Below the pieces are notes generated by a model. The model was not told the origin of the DNA, made no database searches, and saw nothing but the letters and a program-made list of their open reading frames with translations. From the NCBI GenBank assembly GCA_028023455.1, contig JAQFVV010006221.1, forward strand, positions 10,654,825-10,718,824: DNA of 64,000 bases, written 5' to 3'. Of the stretch, positions 25,096 to 35,219 are shown one piece after another; position 1 is the stretch's first letter; the number at the start of each line of letters is the position of its first letter. A program made the translations under genes and the position numbers. This DNA comes from Epiperipatus broadwayi. Taxonomy: Eukaryota > Onychophora > Udeonychophora > Euonychophora > Peripatidae.

Positions 25096-25557
25096 TTATA
25101 ACAATAGTTTGTATCCATTAATTAATTTTATGTTTCTTTAATACAGTGGAGCTTTCTCTAGTAACAATGAGTGATAATCAGTGAACAAATATATTGTAAA
25201 ATTTGGCCTTTTAAATTATCATCAACAATAAATACTAATACAAAATAATTCACTATCTTTTTCAAAGCATAATGTTTTTTTATCATGCATGAAATTAACT
25301 TTTAATTGCTTATTTTGTGAAAAAGAACATTACATTTCTTTTTTTTACTTTCATTGCAGTCTGTAGATTTGGTCTAATATATGACTTTATCCATTTTAAC
25401 TTTATTTCCAGTTTATACAAGTCTCTTCATTCTGAAATAAATAATTTTGACTCCTTTAGTTTATATGTATACTTTGTGGGTTGTTTTTTGTGCTCAAAAC
25501 AATTTTTTTTTTTATGAAAATCTTTAGTCTGACTACAAGATACATTACACAGAAACA

Positions 25558-25769
25558 AAATTCTCCATACAGTAGAAACACTCAGTGCAAGCCAGAGTAA
25601 TTAATGGATGAAAGAAGGTTTGTGTATAAAATCCCTATTTGGTGCCTACTCATTTTCTAGCTTGTGGCCTTCATCAGTGAGGAGCCTTGGATCTGAGAGC
25701 TCTGCATCAAGATCTTAGGATCTAATGCAACATTTTAGCATCCAGTTTTTACCTTTTTAGTTAACTATA
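25558..25769 (+). repeat. Family A copy, left part, interrupted by an 815-bp insertion
   Basis: Family A from TTCTCCATACAGTAG through AAGCCAGAGTAATTAATGG to the ATCTTAGGATCTAATGCAAC and TTTTTAGTTAACTATA region. The hammerhead is broken: the bases after GAAA (minus sense), including the CTAGTC and the 3' half of stem I, are deleted. The same repeat resumes at 26594, so a later element landed inside it. Confidence 0.8.
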
Positions 25770-26584
25770 GAATTTAAAATATCATCACAAATTTTTCTTT
25801 TCAAAAATAGTACATAACTTTCAATAAATATAAATACAAATCAATACACCAAACTTCTTTTTAAAACTTGTTTTTATGTGACTACTACAAAAATATAATC
25901 AACCACCAATGTTTCAATTATTTTACAATATAGTCTTTATCAAGATAACTAAAGATAAAAATACAATTTTTTGGAATTATTTTGAATATTCATATTTATT
26001 ATTACATATTATTATTATTTTTTTAGAATTATTTGGAATATTGGATAGTCATATTCATTATTATTAATATATTTATTATTATTAATATATGGGTAAGAGA
26101 ACAAACAGATGTTACTGACCTCATTGAAAAAATTAAAAGACTGAAATGGAGTTGGGCTGGACATATTGCTAAAAGAGATGATAATTGATAGACAATTGAA
26201 ATCTTAAACTGGATTCCAAGAGATTGTAAAAGACCCAGAAAGAGACCACATGTGATATGAATGGATGAAATAAGAAATTGTGCAGGGTGATGTGGAGAAA
26301 AAAAGCTAAAGATAAGAGAAGTTGGATTGAACTTGGAGAGACCTTCATTTTGCAATGGATTGATAATGGTTGATGATGATGATGATTTTTATTATTTTTT
26401 GGAATTTGGAATATTGGATATTTATATTTATTATTATGTATTTGTATTTTTATTTTTAGTTACCTTGATGAAGACTATATTGTAAAATAGTCGAAATGTT
26501 GGTGGTTGGTTATATTTTTATAATACTCATATAAAAACAAGTTTTAGAAAGAAGTTTGGTGCATTGATTTGTATTTATATTTAT
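25770..26584. mobile_element. Nested composite insertion flanked by TTAACTATA
   Basis: The 9-bp direct repeat TTAACTATA at 25761-25769 and 26585-26593 flanks an 815-bp insert. Its outer arms are inverted, about 25835-26000 and 26410-26575, and include matching CCAAACTTCTTT...AAAGAAGTTTGG ends. Its middle holds a LINE 3' relic. The right arm contains a hammerhead-like string, TTGATGA with GACTAT/ATAGTC stem and GAAA, near 26466-26495. Confidence 0.75.
26085..26390 (+). pseudogene. LINE 3'-end relic inside the nested insertion
   Basis: Plus-strand translation reads REQTDVTDLIEKIKRLKWSW, then AGHIAKRDDN, then WIPRDCKRPRKRPHVIWMDE with IRNCAG, and ends ...LERPSFCNGL followed by GATGATGATGAT. This is the conserved C-terminal tail of a non-LTR retrotransposon ORF, interrupted by two stops. 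The minus-strand 108-codon frame over it is a shadow. Confidence 0.85.
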
Positions 26585-26593
26585 TTAACTATA

Positions 26594-26720
26594 AATCTAT
26601 GAATCCAAAATAAAAATACACTGATGTTTTCAATTCAAACTCATTTTTTTTGTATAGTCTTATGGATCTGAACTCAGTTCAGAATCTATACATTTTAGCA
26701 TCTTTGGTTTTTTGTAATGT
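26594..26720 (+). repeat. Family A copy, right part
   Basis: Continues the repeat cut at 25769. CTATGAATCCAAAATAAAAA and GATCTGAACTCAGTTCAGAA match the far end of the long family A copy at 61975-62400 and the copy near 34040-34110. Confidence 0.75.
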
Positions 26721-26729
26721 TCAGTGGTA

Positions 26730-28700
26730 AGATACATTACTGTACATTTTCCTTAATTAAGTCTTATTTGTATTAAATTTTCCTAATGATCTAACACCAA
26801 AAGCTAAAATGTAGGCATTTGCATAACATTTACATTGATTTGCATATATTTATAAGATCACGTATTTGCTTTAATATTAGAAATTAAAATATCACATTTT
26901 AAATAATTATAGCTTAATAACTTCAAACTTTGCTTTTTTATTTTATAAAATATTTAAGCTTTTTCTTTTTAAAAAGAAGATAGGTCACAACTTTCTAATT
27001 CCAAATTACACCTCAAAATTTTTATCAATACTAAAACCTCAATCAATTATTCCTTCATATTTTGTTTTCTTGTGTATTTATTTCATCTTCACTTTCCTGT
27101 TCCTTGATTTTTTCCAGATTCATTGTTTCTCAAATTATTGTTTATCATATTTATAAGCATCAAATCAAATGGTAACATATTTGAATGTGAATATTTTTTT
27201 AAAAAAATACTCATGTTACCATTATTATTTTAGGTTAAATAAAGACTTGATAATATTGTTGTAAAGTGTAATGCTTCATCAAAGATAGTTATAAGCATTT
27301 GCTTTTGAGTTTGAATCCTTCTGCACATATTCAGGTGTCCATCTATCTACTAATCTTCTTTATCATACATAGTTCTTGCTTTTCTAACTGTAGAGTATTT
27401 ATTTTTTTAAAGAAAATAATAAGAAAAATATTGTGTATTTCAAATTGTGCAGAACTTTTTTAGAATTTACAAAGAACTGAGTACACTATAAGCTTTTAAG
27501 AAGTATCTACATTAGACCAAATATCTGCAAACCATATGCCAACATAATGTCAACAATTGTGAAAGTCTTGGCAGATCAAATAGTAATTAAGGATTTTTTT
27601 TGCAATAAGTAGAAACTTAAAATTTTTTTAAGGTATATAAAATCTTGAATTATAGTTTTAAACACCTTTTTAATTATGTTTTGTTAATTGTAAAGTTAAA
27701 ATCAAGATTATTTCAAAATAAATATAAAATATTTTCAAATATCTAATCATTAAACTTAGTATTAACTCCAACATTATATATAATTAGTATGATATTAAAA
27801 TTATATGTCTACATACTATTTTTAATTATTCAGGAGGAACTTAATTTTCATGCATATTACTTTGAAAATAATTAACATAAAATGTTTTAAGTTATAATAT
27901 CTGTTGTACCTGAATATCCCTTTATATTCTTTATTCATTTTAAAAACAATGAATGATTTTGTTGTGCTCTTGTTAATGTTAATTATTATTCTATAAAATT
28001 TAAATTTATAACTTTTATACAAATATAAAATAGATAGATACTTGAACAGATGGAACCAAAAAATTTAATTCTATATTAGCAAATCATAATTTAAAAACAA
28101 ATTTATATAAACTTTGAAAATATACTGATACTAATATTAAATCAAACTGTTATTGTTGATATTGCAGAGTGTCTTTTCTTTATTTTTTTTTAAAAATAAT
28201 TATCTTTATGTTTAATCTCTGATTAACAAAACTTCATGCTCATCAGCCTCTGTGACTAGTTCTTCGTAAAATACAAATCTGTAATATTGCATATTTGACG
28301 AACTTTTAATAAATATGTGTAATTTATCTTAATTTTGGAGGTTGTCTTCTTAGTTATCTTACATCAACAAAATAAATATGACATGCATTAATATCTTCAT
28401 TATTTCTTTTTCATTTTCCTCACTAAAGTTAAATCTTTCAAATCATTTTGACAATTATTTTATACATTTACTAAACTTTCAATATCTGAAAAAGCTATAT
28501 CTTGATTATTTTAATTAATTTTAATTCTGATATATGAAGTAAACACTTTATGTTTTGTTATTTTCTTATTGATGTGGGATGTTTTGTAATAATAGTTAAG
28601 TTGAACTGTAACATTTTTAACAGTGAATAATAATCAGTAAATTATTTTAATGTTTTTTCAGTATTATTTTAATGTTTTTTCAATACTATCATATTTTCAT
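26730..28700. other. AT-rich DNA, no gene recognised
   Basis: About 2 kb without recognised repeats or coding relics. The 27822-28022 minus-strand frame is Lys/Ile/Asn-rich and low complexity. Confidence 0.45.
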
Positions 28701-28935
28701 AATAAGAGTCATAGATCACATGACCCAATTCTCTTAAGCATTAAAATATAAACAACAAGCATTGCCAATTGCTCAACAAGTTTTGTGATAAATGCTTAGC
28801 CAGAGAACGCATTTAAAATATGTCTGTCAGGAAACCCTACAAACCTCTGACCATGGTTTCATGTCTTGGCACTCCTCAGAGAGGTGCCAGGGTAGCTTCA
28901 GACACTAGACCTAGAAACACCAAGACAAAGCCAGC
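28700..28935 (-). repeat. Family B copy with full hammerhead motif
   Basis: Starts AGAGTCATAGATCACATGAC, continues CCAATTCTCTTAAGC and TTGCTCAACAAG, and carries the motif at 28843-28885. Two other copies are at 29110-29410 and 33480-33730, so this is a dispersed family and not a local duplication. Its terminal GATCACATGA resembles the end of family A. Confidence 0.8.
28843..28885 (-). ncRNA. Hammerhead ribozyme motif, family B
   Basis: Minus strand: stem I ACCTCT with AGAGGT, six perfect pairs. Core CTGAGGA fits CTGANGA. Stem II GTG with CAT is three pairs including a wobble, with a six-base loop. GAAA follows, then the palindrome ACCATGGT (first A shared with GAAA), giving stem III, and GTC as cleavage triplet. 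All invariant core bases that I can check are present. A very short stem III with a palindrome is known from newt and PLE hammerheads, which can act as dimers. Pairing done by hand. Confidence 0.7.
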
Positions 28936-29109
28936 ATTTATCTAAAAGATTATTTATCGAGTGGAAAATCTGAAATTTTCAGACACCTACATGTCTTCAA
29001 GCCCACCTATCCAACTCAAATAGCTATATGGTGCTGAGATATCTTCAGTCATACCATATATTAGTAGGATTAGCATTATAAAATTGCATAATACTTAAGG
29101 CAAAGACTA

Positions 29110-29410
29110 TAAATAGTCAAAATAAGAGTTATAGATCACATGACCCAATTCTCTTAAGCTTGTAAGATATCAACAATGAGCATTGCCAATTTCTCAACAA
29201 GCTTTGTGATAAAGGCTTAGCCAGAGAAAGCATTTGGGTTGATATTTTTAGATCTGGTATCTGAAGCTACCCTAGCACCTCCCTGAGGAGTGCCAAAGCA
29301 TGAAACCATGGTAAGAGTTTGGGGTGGGTGGGTTTCCTGACAGATATTTTAAATGCTTTCTCTGGCTAAGAATTTATCACAAAGCTTGTTGAGCAATTGT
29401 CAGTGTTCAT
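29110..29410. repeat. Family B fold-back copy
   Basis: Left arm from AGAGTTATAGATCACATGAC to CCAGAGAAAGCATTT (about 29145-29235) is inverted relative to AAATGCTTTCTCTGGCTAAG...GCAATTG (about 29352-29402). Between them lies CTGAGGA (29283-29289), stem II GTGC/GCAT around CAAA, GAAA and CCATGGTA. Stem I (ACCTCC versus AGAGTT) has lost its first pair, so this hammerhead is weakened. Confidence 0.75.
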
Positions 29411-29570
29411 TGCTTATATCATATTTTCATATCTTTTTATTTTATTTATTACCTTTAAAAAGTGTCCACTTCTAAAACACAAAAGTCATTCAAATAAACA
29501 AAACCCACCTTTTGATTCTCTTTCAAAATAAAAATCCAAAATTTTTACATTCTTCATGTACATGCTTAAT

Positions 29571-29590
29571 TATTAAGTAATAACCTGTAG
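29571..29590. repeat. 20-bp direct repeat flanking the PLE, left copy
   Basis: TATTAAGTAATAACCTGTAG, identical to 32011-32030. It lies between the genomic flank and the 3' end of the minus-strand PLE, as expected of a target-site duplication. Confidence 0.85.
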
Positions 29591-29890
29591 ATTTATACTT
29601 TATGTTCATCTTCAATATGATAATATTAAATCGTGCTATCACCCTTCCAACATAAAGCTGTAACAACAAATAGAAAACTAAATTAAATGGCTGAGTGCTT
29701 TCAAGAAGATGTACTTCTCACATTTATAGCCAGTTATGATTCTTTCTTTGAAATCATTGTACAAATAAATACCATATGCAAATTCTATGCAAATGAGTCA
29801 CTAAGATCATCTTTTAGTTATAGCAAAACATGCATCCTTACGATTAATGACGAAGGAGTCCTCTGCTATAAAGTAAGCTTCTTTTACCTT

Positions 29891-30262
29891 TCACTTACTA
29901 TCATGCCTCTCAGTACAAACTAATTTTGCAGGTGTGGGTTTGAACACATGTCCTGACATTTTTTGATGTTGTGCAAAAATGGAAGTGCATTCTGGATTCA
30001 TATGTGCCTTATTGTATCTATACTTGTGTTGTGATATCCTAGTAGCTATGGTGGCTCTTGTTTCACCATAGTATGATGCTTTGCATCCATTATGAGTGCA
30101 TGCCACTCTGTACACAGCCTGTGGGGTCTGATCAGAAGCTAAAGTGTCTTTAGTGTTGTTAATAAGCCTATTAGTTGAGATGGGTGTATAAAAACTCAAA
30201 CAAAATTCCTTAGAGAAAGTCTTATAAAATGTTTTATGCAAAGAATGCATATAGGGCAACAA
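29891..30262 (-). pseudogene. PLE GIY-YIG endonuclease domain
   Basis: About 123 codons, open throughout. Signature residues are VYRVACTHNGCKASYYGETR (the paired Tyr motif with two Cys), then IATRISQHKYRYN with the conserved Arg and His, and FAQHQKMSGHVF. The GIY-YIG domain nicks the target for insertion in Penelope-like elements. It is intact over its length, but the reverse transcriptase upstream in the same element is broken. Confidence 0.9.
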
Positions 30263-30381
30263 TATCCAAGGCTTGTTGTCTTCATCTCTGTGTTTTCCAA
30301 TATTATTTACAAAATGTCTAATTTTGCTATATACTGTATTGTGCCTGTATCCTGATTTGATTAATTTGTTAGTATAATTAA

Positions 30382-30875
30382 TTAAGTTAGACCTTCTGTC
30401 TGCCTCAAACTTGCAGCAAACTTGTGAGTCATAGGTGTGTGTGATTCAGGGTGAATCTGTCCACAAACTTCTGGTGGCTTCATGACCATTGTATAGTTAA
30501 GCATACTTTCCTCTCTGAGTATCTTGATATCTAAATATTTTACCTCTTGCCCCATATCTTCCCATGTAATATTTAAATTCAATGATGTGTTTGCTTGTAT
30601 CTGATTTTTGATGTGCTCAACAATATTTACTAGAGCAGCAACGAATAAGTCATCCACCTACCTCGTATATATTATATTATTATCTACTATGTTGTATTCA
30701 GATAATAATTGTTTTTGTAAAAATTCAAATAGATGCTAGCCTTGATGCTGTTCATGGGCAATTCCATAGGCCACTCATCTTTCATGTGATACCACTTGCC
30801 TTCAAACATTGCCAAAATATTTACATCTAACCATCTCAAAAATTCTGTTATGAAACTAACATGAGCCTGAGCCAC
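30382..30875 (-). pseudogene. PLE reverse transcriptase, catalytic part (fragmented)
   Basis: The upstream fragment (30875-30687) reads VSFITEFLRWLDVN then FEGKWYHMKDEWPME, corresponding to the NxFxFxxxxYxQxxGxAMGSP block with the GMGSP residues lost. The next fragment starts with VDDLFVAALVNIVEH. The codon before V is TAG, so the usual RYVDD has its Tyr replaced by a stop (TAC or TAT to TAG). The two catalytic Asp are kept. It ends in SLRQTEGLT, close to where the right-hand copy is 5'-truncated. Confidence 0.88.
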
Positions 30876-30919
30876 ATTTTTATATACGAGTTCTTATTGT
30901 ATAATATCAATAGACTTCT

Positions 30920-32003
30920 TTTTATTAACAGACCCATATAACTCTGAAATATCTAACCCAGTAATTTTAAACTCGGGCCTTAATAGTGCATTCTTGATTC
31001 ACTCTACAAACTCGAAAGAAGATTTAATAGTAAACTCTCCAAATCCTAAGTCATCTATCAGCCAATGATTTATCTTCTTAGCAGTCTCAAAATAACGCAT
31101 GCCTCCAAAGTCCAGCATCAACCTCAGAGGTGTGTCAGGATTGTGTAATTTAGTGTTAGCAAACCTTCAAGGGGGTGTGGAAGAAAATGGATACATTTTA
31201 TAATACTCAGCTTTATAGCAATGTATATGAAAAATCAATGTTATAAACTTCTCCTTATTAAGTTTGTTATTAAAGTTTACTGTGTGTACAAATTTCAATT
31301 TATTAATTTGTATTTTCATCTTATTAACATATTCATTTTTATTCATTATGACAAATGTATTCCTCTTGTCTTCTCTCATGCATATAATTGAACCATCAAC
31401 AAAAATTTTTTTGGTGTCATTAATTTTTCTACTCCATGTATCTGCCACTGTGTAAGACGGCTATCCCTACGCCCATCATTAACTATTCCTGCCTCAATAT
31501 CTGCCATCATCTCCATCCTCAGCTGTCTCCACCTACCACCAACATATTTGGGACCCAGTTTCAATATTTTTTTAACTACTGCAGGCAATATTATATTAGT
31601 CAAATTGACAAAGTCCTCTCTTTTGGATGTATTAATATTCATTCCTTGTTTTTTTTGCTAGAAATGTGAACTTCCATTCAAATTTATGACTAAATGTACT
31701 CGCTAAATTGTTGCACTTCTTCGTCACCTGAGGAGGAATCACCAAATTTTCCAAAATTCTCTGCAACCACTTTTTCTTCTTGAGTGCCTTATTACATCCT
31801 TTAAGGACCAGTCCAAGTAAATATATCTGCACCTGCGCATTAATATTGCTTCGGTTATGTATAAAGTTATTTATATTAACTCTGCAACAACTTGGGATAA
31901 TTTTATACCTCACACATCTTTGCAGAAAATTTATCCATTGTTGAAAAGTGCAAACCGATAAGCTAAAATGTACTATCTGCTTGTATTGCCGATTATAGTC
32001 CAT
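30920..32003 (-). pseudogene. PLE N-terminal region and first part of reverse transcriptase (fragmented)
   Basis: Three overlapping frames (32003-31632, 31642-31376, 31448-31167) carry the PLE N-terminus. The second holds VVKKILKLGPKYVGG, resembling the conserved LG.K(F/Y) patch before the reverse transcriptase. The third holds MREDKRNTFVIMNKNEYVNK, matching the K.DKG...V.M....Y block of PLE reverse transcriptase. Further along, PDTPLRLMLDFGG corresponds to the LPKIHK..PLRPI region. Frames change at about 31640 and 31440. Confidence 0.8.
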
Positions 32004-32010
32004 GTTAGAA

Positions 32011-32030
32011 TATTAAGTAATAACCTGTAG
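32011..32030. repeat. 20-bp direct repeat flanking the PLE, right copy
   Basis: Identical to 29571-29590. The second PLE fragment begins immediately after it. Confidence 0.85.
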
Positions 32031-32816
32031 GCAGACAGAAGGCCTAACTTAATTAATTATATTAACAACTTAATCAAATCAGGATACAGGTGCAATATAG
32101 TATATAGAAAAATTAGACATTTTGTAAATAATATTGGAAAACACAAAGATGAAGACAACAAGCCTTGGATACTGTTGCCCTACATGCACTCTTTGCATAA
32201 AACATTTTATAAGACTTTCTCTAAGGAATTTTATTTGAGTTTTCATACACCCATCTCAACTAATAGGCTTATTAACAATGCTAAAGACACTATAGCTTCT
32301 GATCAGATCCCACAGGCTATGTACAGAGTGGCATGCCCTCATAATGGATGCAAAGCATCATACTATGATGAAAAAAGAGCCATCATAGCTACTAGGATAT
32401 CACAACATAAGTATAGATACAATAAGGCACATACAGATCCAGAATGCACTTCAATTTTTGCACAACATCAAAAAATGTCATGACATGTGTTCAAACCCGC
32501 ATCTGCAAAATTAGTTTGTACTGAGAGGCATGATATTAAGTGAAAGTAAAAGAAGTTGTACTTTATAGCAGAGGCCTCCTTCACCATTAATCATAAGGAT
32601 GCATATTTTGCTATATCTAAAAGATGGTCTTAGTAACTCATTTGCATAGAATTTGCATATGGTATTTATTTATATAATGATTTCAAAGAATGAATCATAA
32701 CTGGCTATGAATATGAGAAGTACATCTTCTTGAAAGCGCTCAGCCATTTAATTTAGTTTTCTATTTGTTGCTACAGCTTTACGTTGGAAGTGTGATAGCA
32801 CAATTTAATATTATGC
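32031..32816 (+). mobile_element. 5'-truncated PLE copy, plus strand, tail-out beside the first
   Basis: Starts at GCAGACAGAAGGCCTAACTT, equivalent to about 30403 in the first copy, and runs through the endonuclease (32175-32483) and 3' non-coding region to AATTTAATATT near 32808. Divergence from the first copy is low. The endonuclease Gly of YYGET is Asp here (ASYYDEKRA) and a stop follows KMS. With the first element it forms inverted halves with both 3' ends outward. The outer flank ATGCTTAATTATT occurs at both sides (about 29562 and 32809). Confidence 0.9.
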
Positions 32817-32819
32817 TTA

Positions 32820-33470
32820 ATTATTGTTTTTTTAATTTTTAGCAAAGAAATTTTCACATCAATATGTGTGCACACACAAACACACACATGAAAATAAATG
32901 ATGCATTATTTACACAAATACATACACACATATTTCACAAAATCCAATTTTTTTTTCATTTTTAACAAATATATTTTTGGAAAAAAAAGTATTTGTTCTA
33001 TTTTAAATCTTTATTTTTCCTATTTCATTTTGACACAATACTTTGGATTCTAGGTGTCGTTTGATTTACAATAATCCTGAAAAGCAAAACCTCAAGTGAA
33101 ATACTAATTTCTTTTCTCTATTGAATTCAAAAACAAAAACTCTGTTACAATTAAGACAGGCATTTATTTTTTTAACAAACTGTCTGCTGTATATAAATTA
33201 TACAAAGGATATTAGTAAATAATACAAAATTATATAGAAATTATTTGCTGCAGAATTATTTAAAAATATAAATCTAATAAAATTTTAAATTAATATCATT
33301 TTATAAATAAAATATTTTTTAAATATCTTTTTAATTTTGTGTTAGAATAACTCTTTATTTTAACACTTGTGTCAAATGTTATAATATACTTTTAGGAGCA
33401 ATAATTTATTCAATTTCTTCTCTTTGTGAGACTTGAGTAACCAGTAAGCAGTAGATGAAAGTACCATATT
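32820..33470. other. AT-rich DNA with CA-rich patches, no gene
   Basis: Loose ACACAC tracts near 32871-32890 and 32920-32930. No coding relic seen. Confidence 0.5.
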
Positions 33471-33479
33471 TATATCATC

Positions 33480-33730
33480 AAACAAATTTTTTGTCTATTG
33501 GGTATCTTCAGTGAGATGTAGTCCCTTTTTCTCTGAGGAATGCCAAAGCATGAAACCATGGTCAGAGGTTAGGATTGTGGGGATTTCCTGATAGAAATAT
33601 TTTAAGTGCTTTATCTGGCTAAGCATTTATCACAAAGCTTGTTGAGCAATTGGAAAATGCTCGTTGTTTATACCTTGCAAGCTTAAGAGAATTGGGTCAT
33701 GTGATCTATAACTCTATTTTGACTACTCAA
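33480..33730 (+). repeat. Family B copy with hammerhead motif
   Basis: Opposite orientation to the copy at 28.7 kb. It ends AGAATTGGGTCATGTGATCT and ATAACTCTATTTTGACTA. The motif lies at 33528-33568. Confidence 0.8.
33528..33568 (+). ncRNA. Hammerhead ribozyme motif, family B
   Basis: CTGAGGA at 33533-33539. Stem II ATGC with GCAT around loop CAAA, four perfect pairs. GAAA at 33552-33555, palindromic CCATGG stem III, GTC at 33561-33563. Stem I TTTCT with AGAGG forms five pairs, two of them G-T. Core is complete and stem I is weak. Compared with the 28.8-kb copy, stem II varies while staying paired (GTG/CAT versus ATGC/GCAT). Confidence 0.68.
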
Positions 33731-33825
33731 AAGCTGGTTGTTTTTTACCCAAATAACTTAAATATAGAACAGACAATAGGCCAGTAATTGCATATTAACC
33801 TTGGTTTTATAAGTGTAAGCAGAGG

Positions 33826-34115
33826 CAAAACTCTTCATACTGTAGTGCCAATTGGTGTAAGCCAGGGTATCAATGAATGCAAGAGTTTTTGTGCATAAAA
33901 TCTCTATCTAGTGGATACTCATCCAATATTCCTGGACTAGTTTCTAGCTTATGTCTTTCATGAGTGAGGTGTTGCACTTAGATCTTAGAATTTAATGCGC
34001 CCTCTAACGGCCACCTTTTACATTTTTAGTTAACTATGAAGCTACGAGTCCAAAATAAAACATAATAATGTTTTTTACTTGTATAATCATATAGATCTGA
34101 ACTTTAAACTACATT
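33826..34115 (+). repeat. Family A copy, long form
   Basis: From GGCAAAACTCTTCATACTG through AATGAATGCAAGAGTTTTTG to the CTATGAAGCTACGAGTCC far end. The hammerhead core (minus sense) reads CTCATGA instead of CTGATGA and stem II is lost. Confidence 0.78.
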
Positions 34116-34347
34116 TGATTAGTCAATAAGATTAGATTTAGTGTTATATATACACACTACAAGACTGGTTTCTGGCCATTGATTATTTCAACATATAATG
34201 TATGGTTTTAGAGTCAAGTAAATAGAGTAAATTGTCTTTCTTAAAACATGTGATTAGTGGCATGTGAAATCATATTGGTAGAACACATTTTAGATAAAAG
34301 ACAATTAAGTCAATTATTTTATATAGCGTGATGTTTTTTATAAACAA

Positions 34348-34697
34348 TAATATTTAAACAGCATTAAACTGTTGAACATGCGCTTTGGATTTTAAATATA
34401 AAATGAATGAATACTAACACTTCAACCACATGATAAAGTCTTTGGAAAAGATAGAATGGCCATCTATCTTTTCGAACCCAAATACTTTTGTAGGGCGAAT
34501 GTTAAGTGTTTGAAAGTGAAAGCATGAGGATATTAAATAATCACTTTAAATTACTTTTAGCGTTTGGGTTCGAAAAGGTAAATGGCCATTCTATCTTTTC
34601 CAAAGACTTTATCATGTGGTTGAAGTGTTAGTATTCATTCATTTTATATTTAAAATCTAAAGCGCATGCGCAACAGTTTAATGCTGTTTAAATATTA
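34348..34697. mobile_element. MITE-like 350-bp element: 135-bp inverted repeats with 80-bp loop
   Basis: Arms 34348-34482 and 34563-34697 are reverse complements over exactly 135 bases without gaps, with about five mismatches. Outer ends are TAATATTTAAACAGC and its complement, so a TA duplication is possible (ends begin and end with TA). High arm identity suggests recent origin or hairpin-driven correction. No coding capacity. The loop includes a G-rich TAGGGCGAATGTTAAG string. Confidence 0.88.
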
Positions 34698-34699
34698 TA

Positions 34700-35215
34700 A
34701 AAGACAATTGTAATTAATATAATACTGATGTTGCTAATATAGTTTCTAATCTAATATCAAATCTATATATTCAGTTTAGAAATACCTTTTTTTTAAAAGC
34801 CACTAATAAATGTCTGCATTTTATTGCTTCTAATCATATGAATATTATTTGTCAAGAATTATTTATCATCTATTTAGTTTTTAAAGGCTTGTCAATGATA
34901 AATTCATGATCATTATGATAGAAGTTATAATTTAAACTGGATCATGTGTGATTTAAGTAAAAACTGCATAGTATGATTAATATATTATTTGACTATCTTT
35001 AAAATTCTATTTCAAATCCTGATAGTATAAAAGTTAATGATTGAGTCTAGATTATAAAAGCAATCTTGTTCCTCATTAGAAACAAACTGGTGGAACTAGA
35101 AACTAAACTGGTAATCTAGATATACCATTAACATTTAGAATTCATTAATTATAAAATAAAATAACAATTCGTGTCAATTGTTAATACAGAGTTTCTTTAA
35201 TATAAATAAAATAAT
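34700..35215. other. AT-rich DNA, no gene recognised
   Basis: No relic or repeat family identified. Confidence 0.5.
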
Positions 35216-35219
35216 ATAA

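Larger units (their letters stand above)
29591..32010 (-). mobile_element. Penelope-like element, decayed, minus strand
   Basis: About 2.4 kb between identical 20-bp direct repeats. Minus-strand fragments in order give an N-terminal block with LGPKY (31642-31376), REDKRNTFVIMNKNEY (near 31370), PDTPLR plus LDISELYG-type reverse-transcriptase text (31160-30920), RWLDVNILAMFEGKWYHMKD (near 30830), the catalytic VDDLF (30657) and a GIY-YIG endonuclease (30262-29891). This order is diagnostic of PLEs. At least five stops or frameshifts make it inactive. The 3' portion is shared with the inverted copy on its right. Confidence 0.92.

Noticed and set aside
28225-28260. CTGATGAGC...GAAG string on the minus strand as a further hammerhead
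   Set aside because: Too little room for stem II and no stem I or cleavage triplet.
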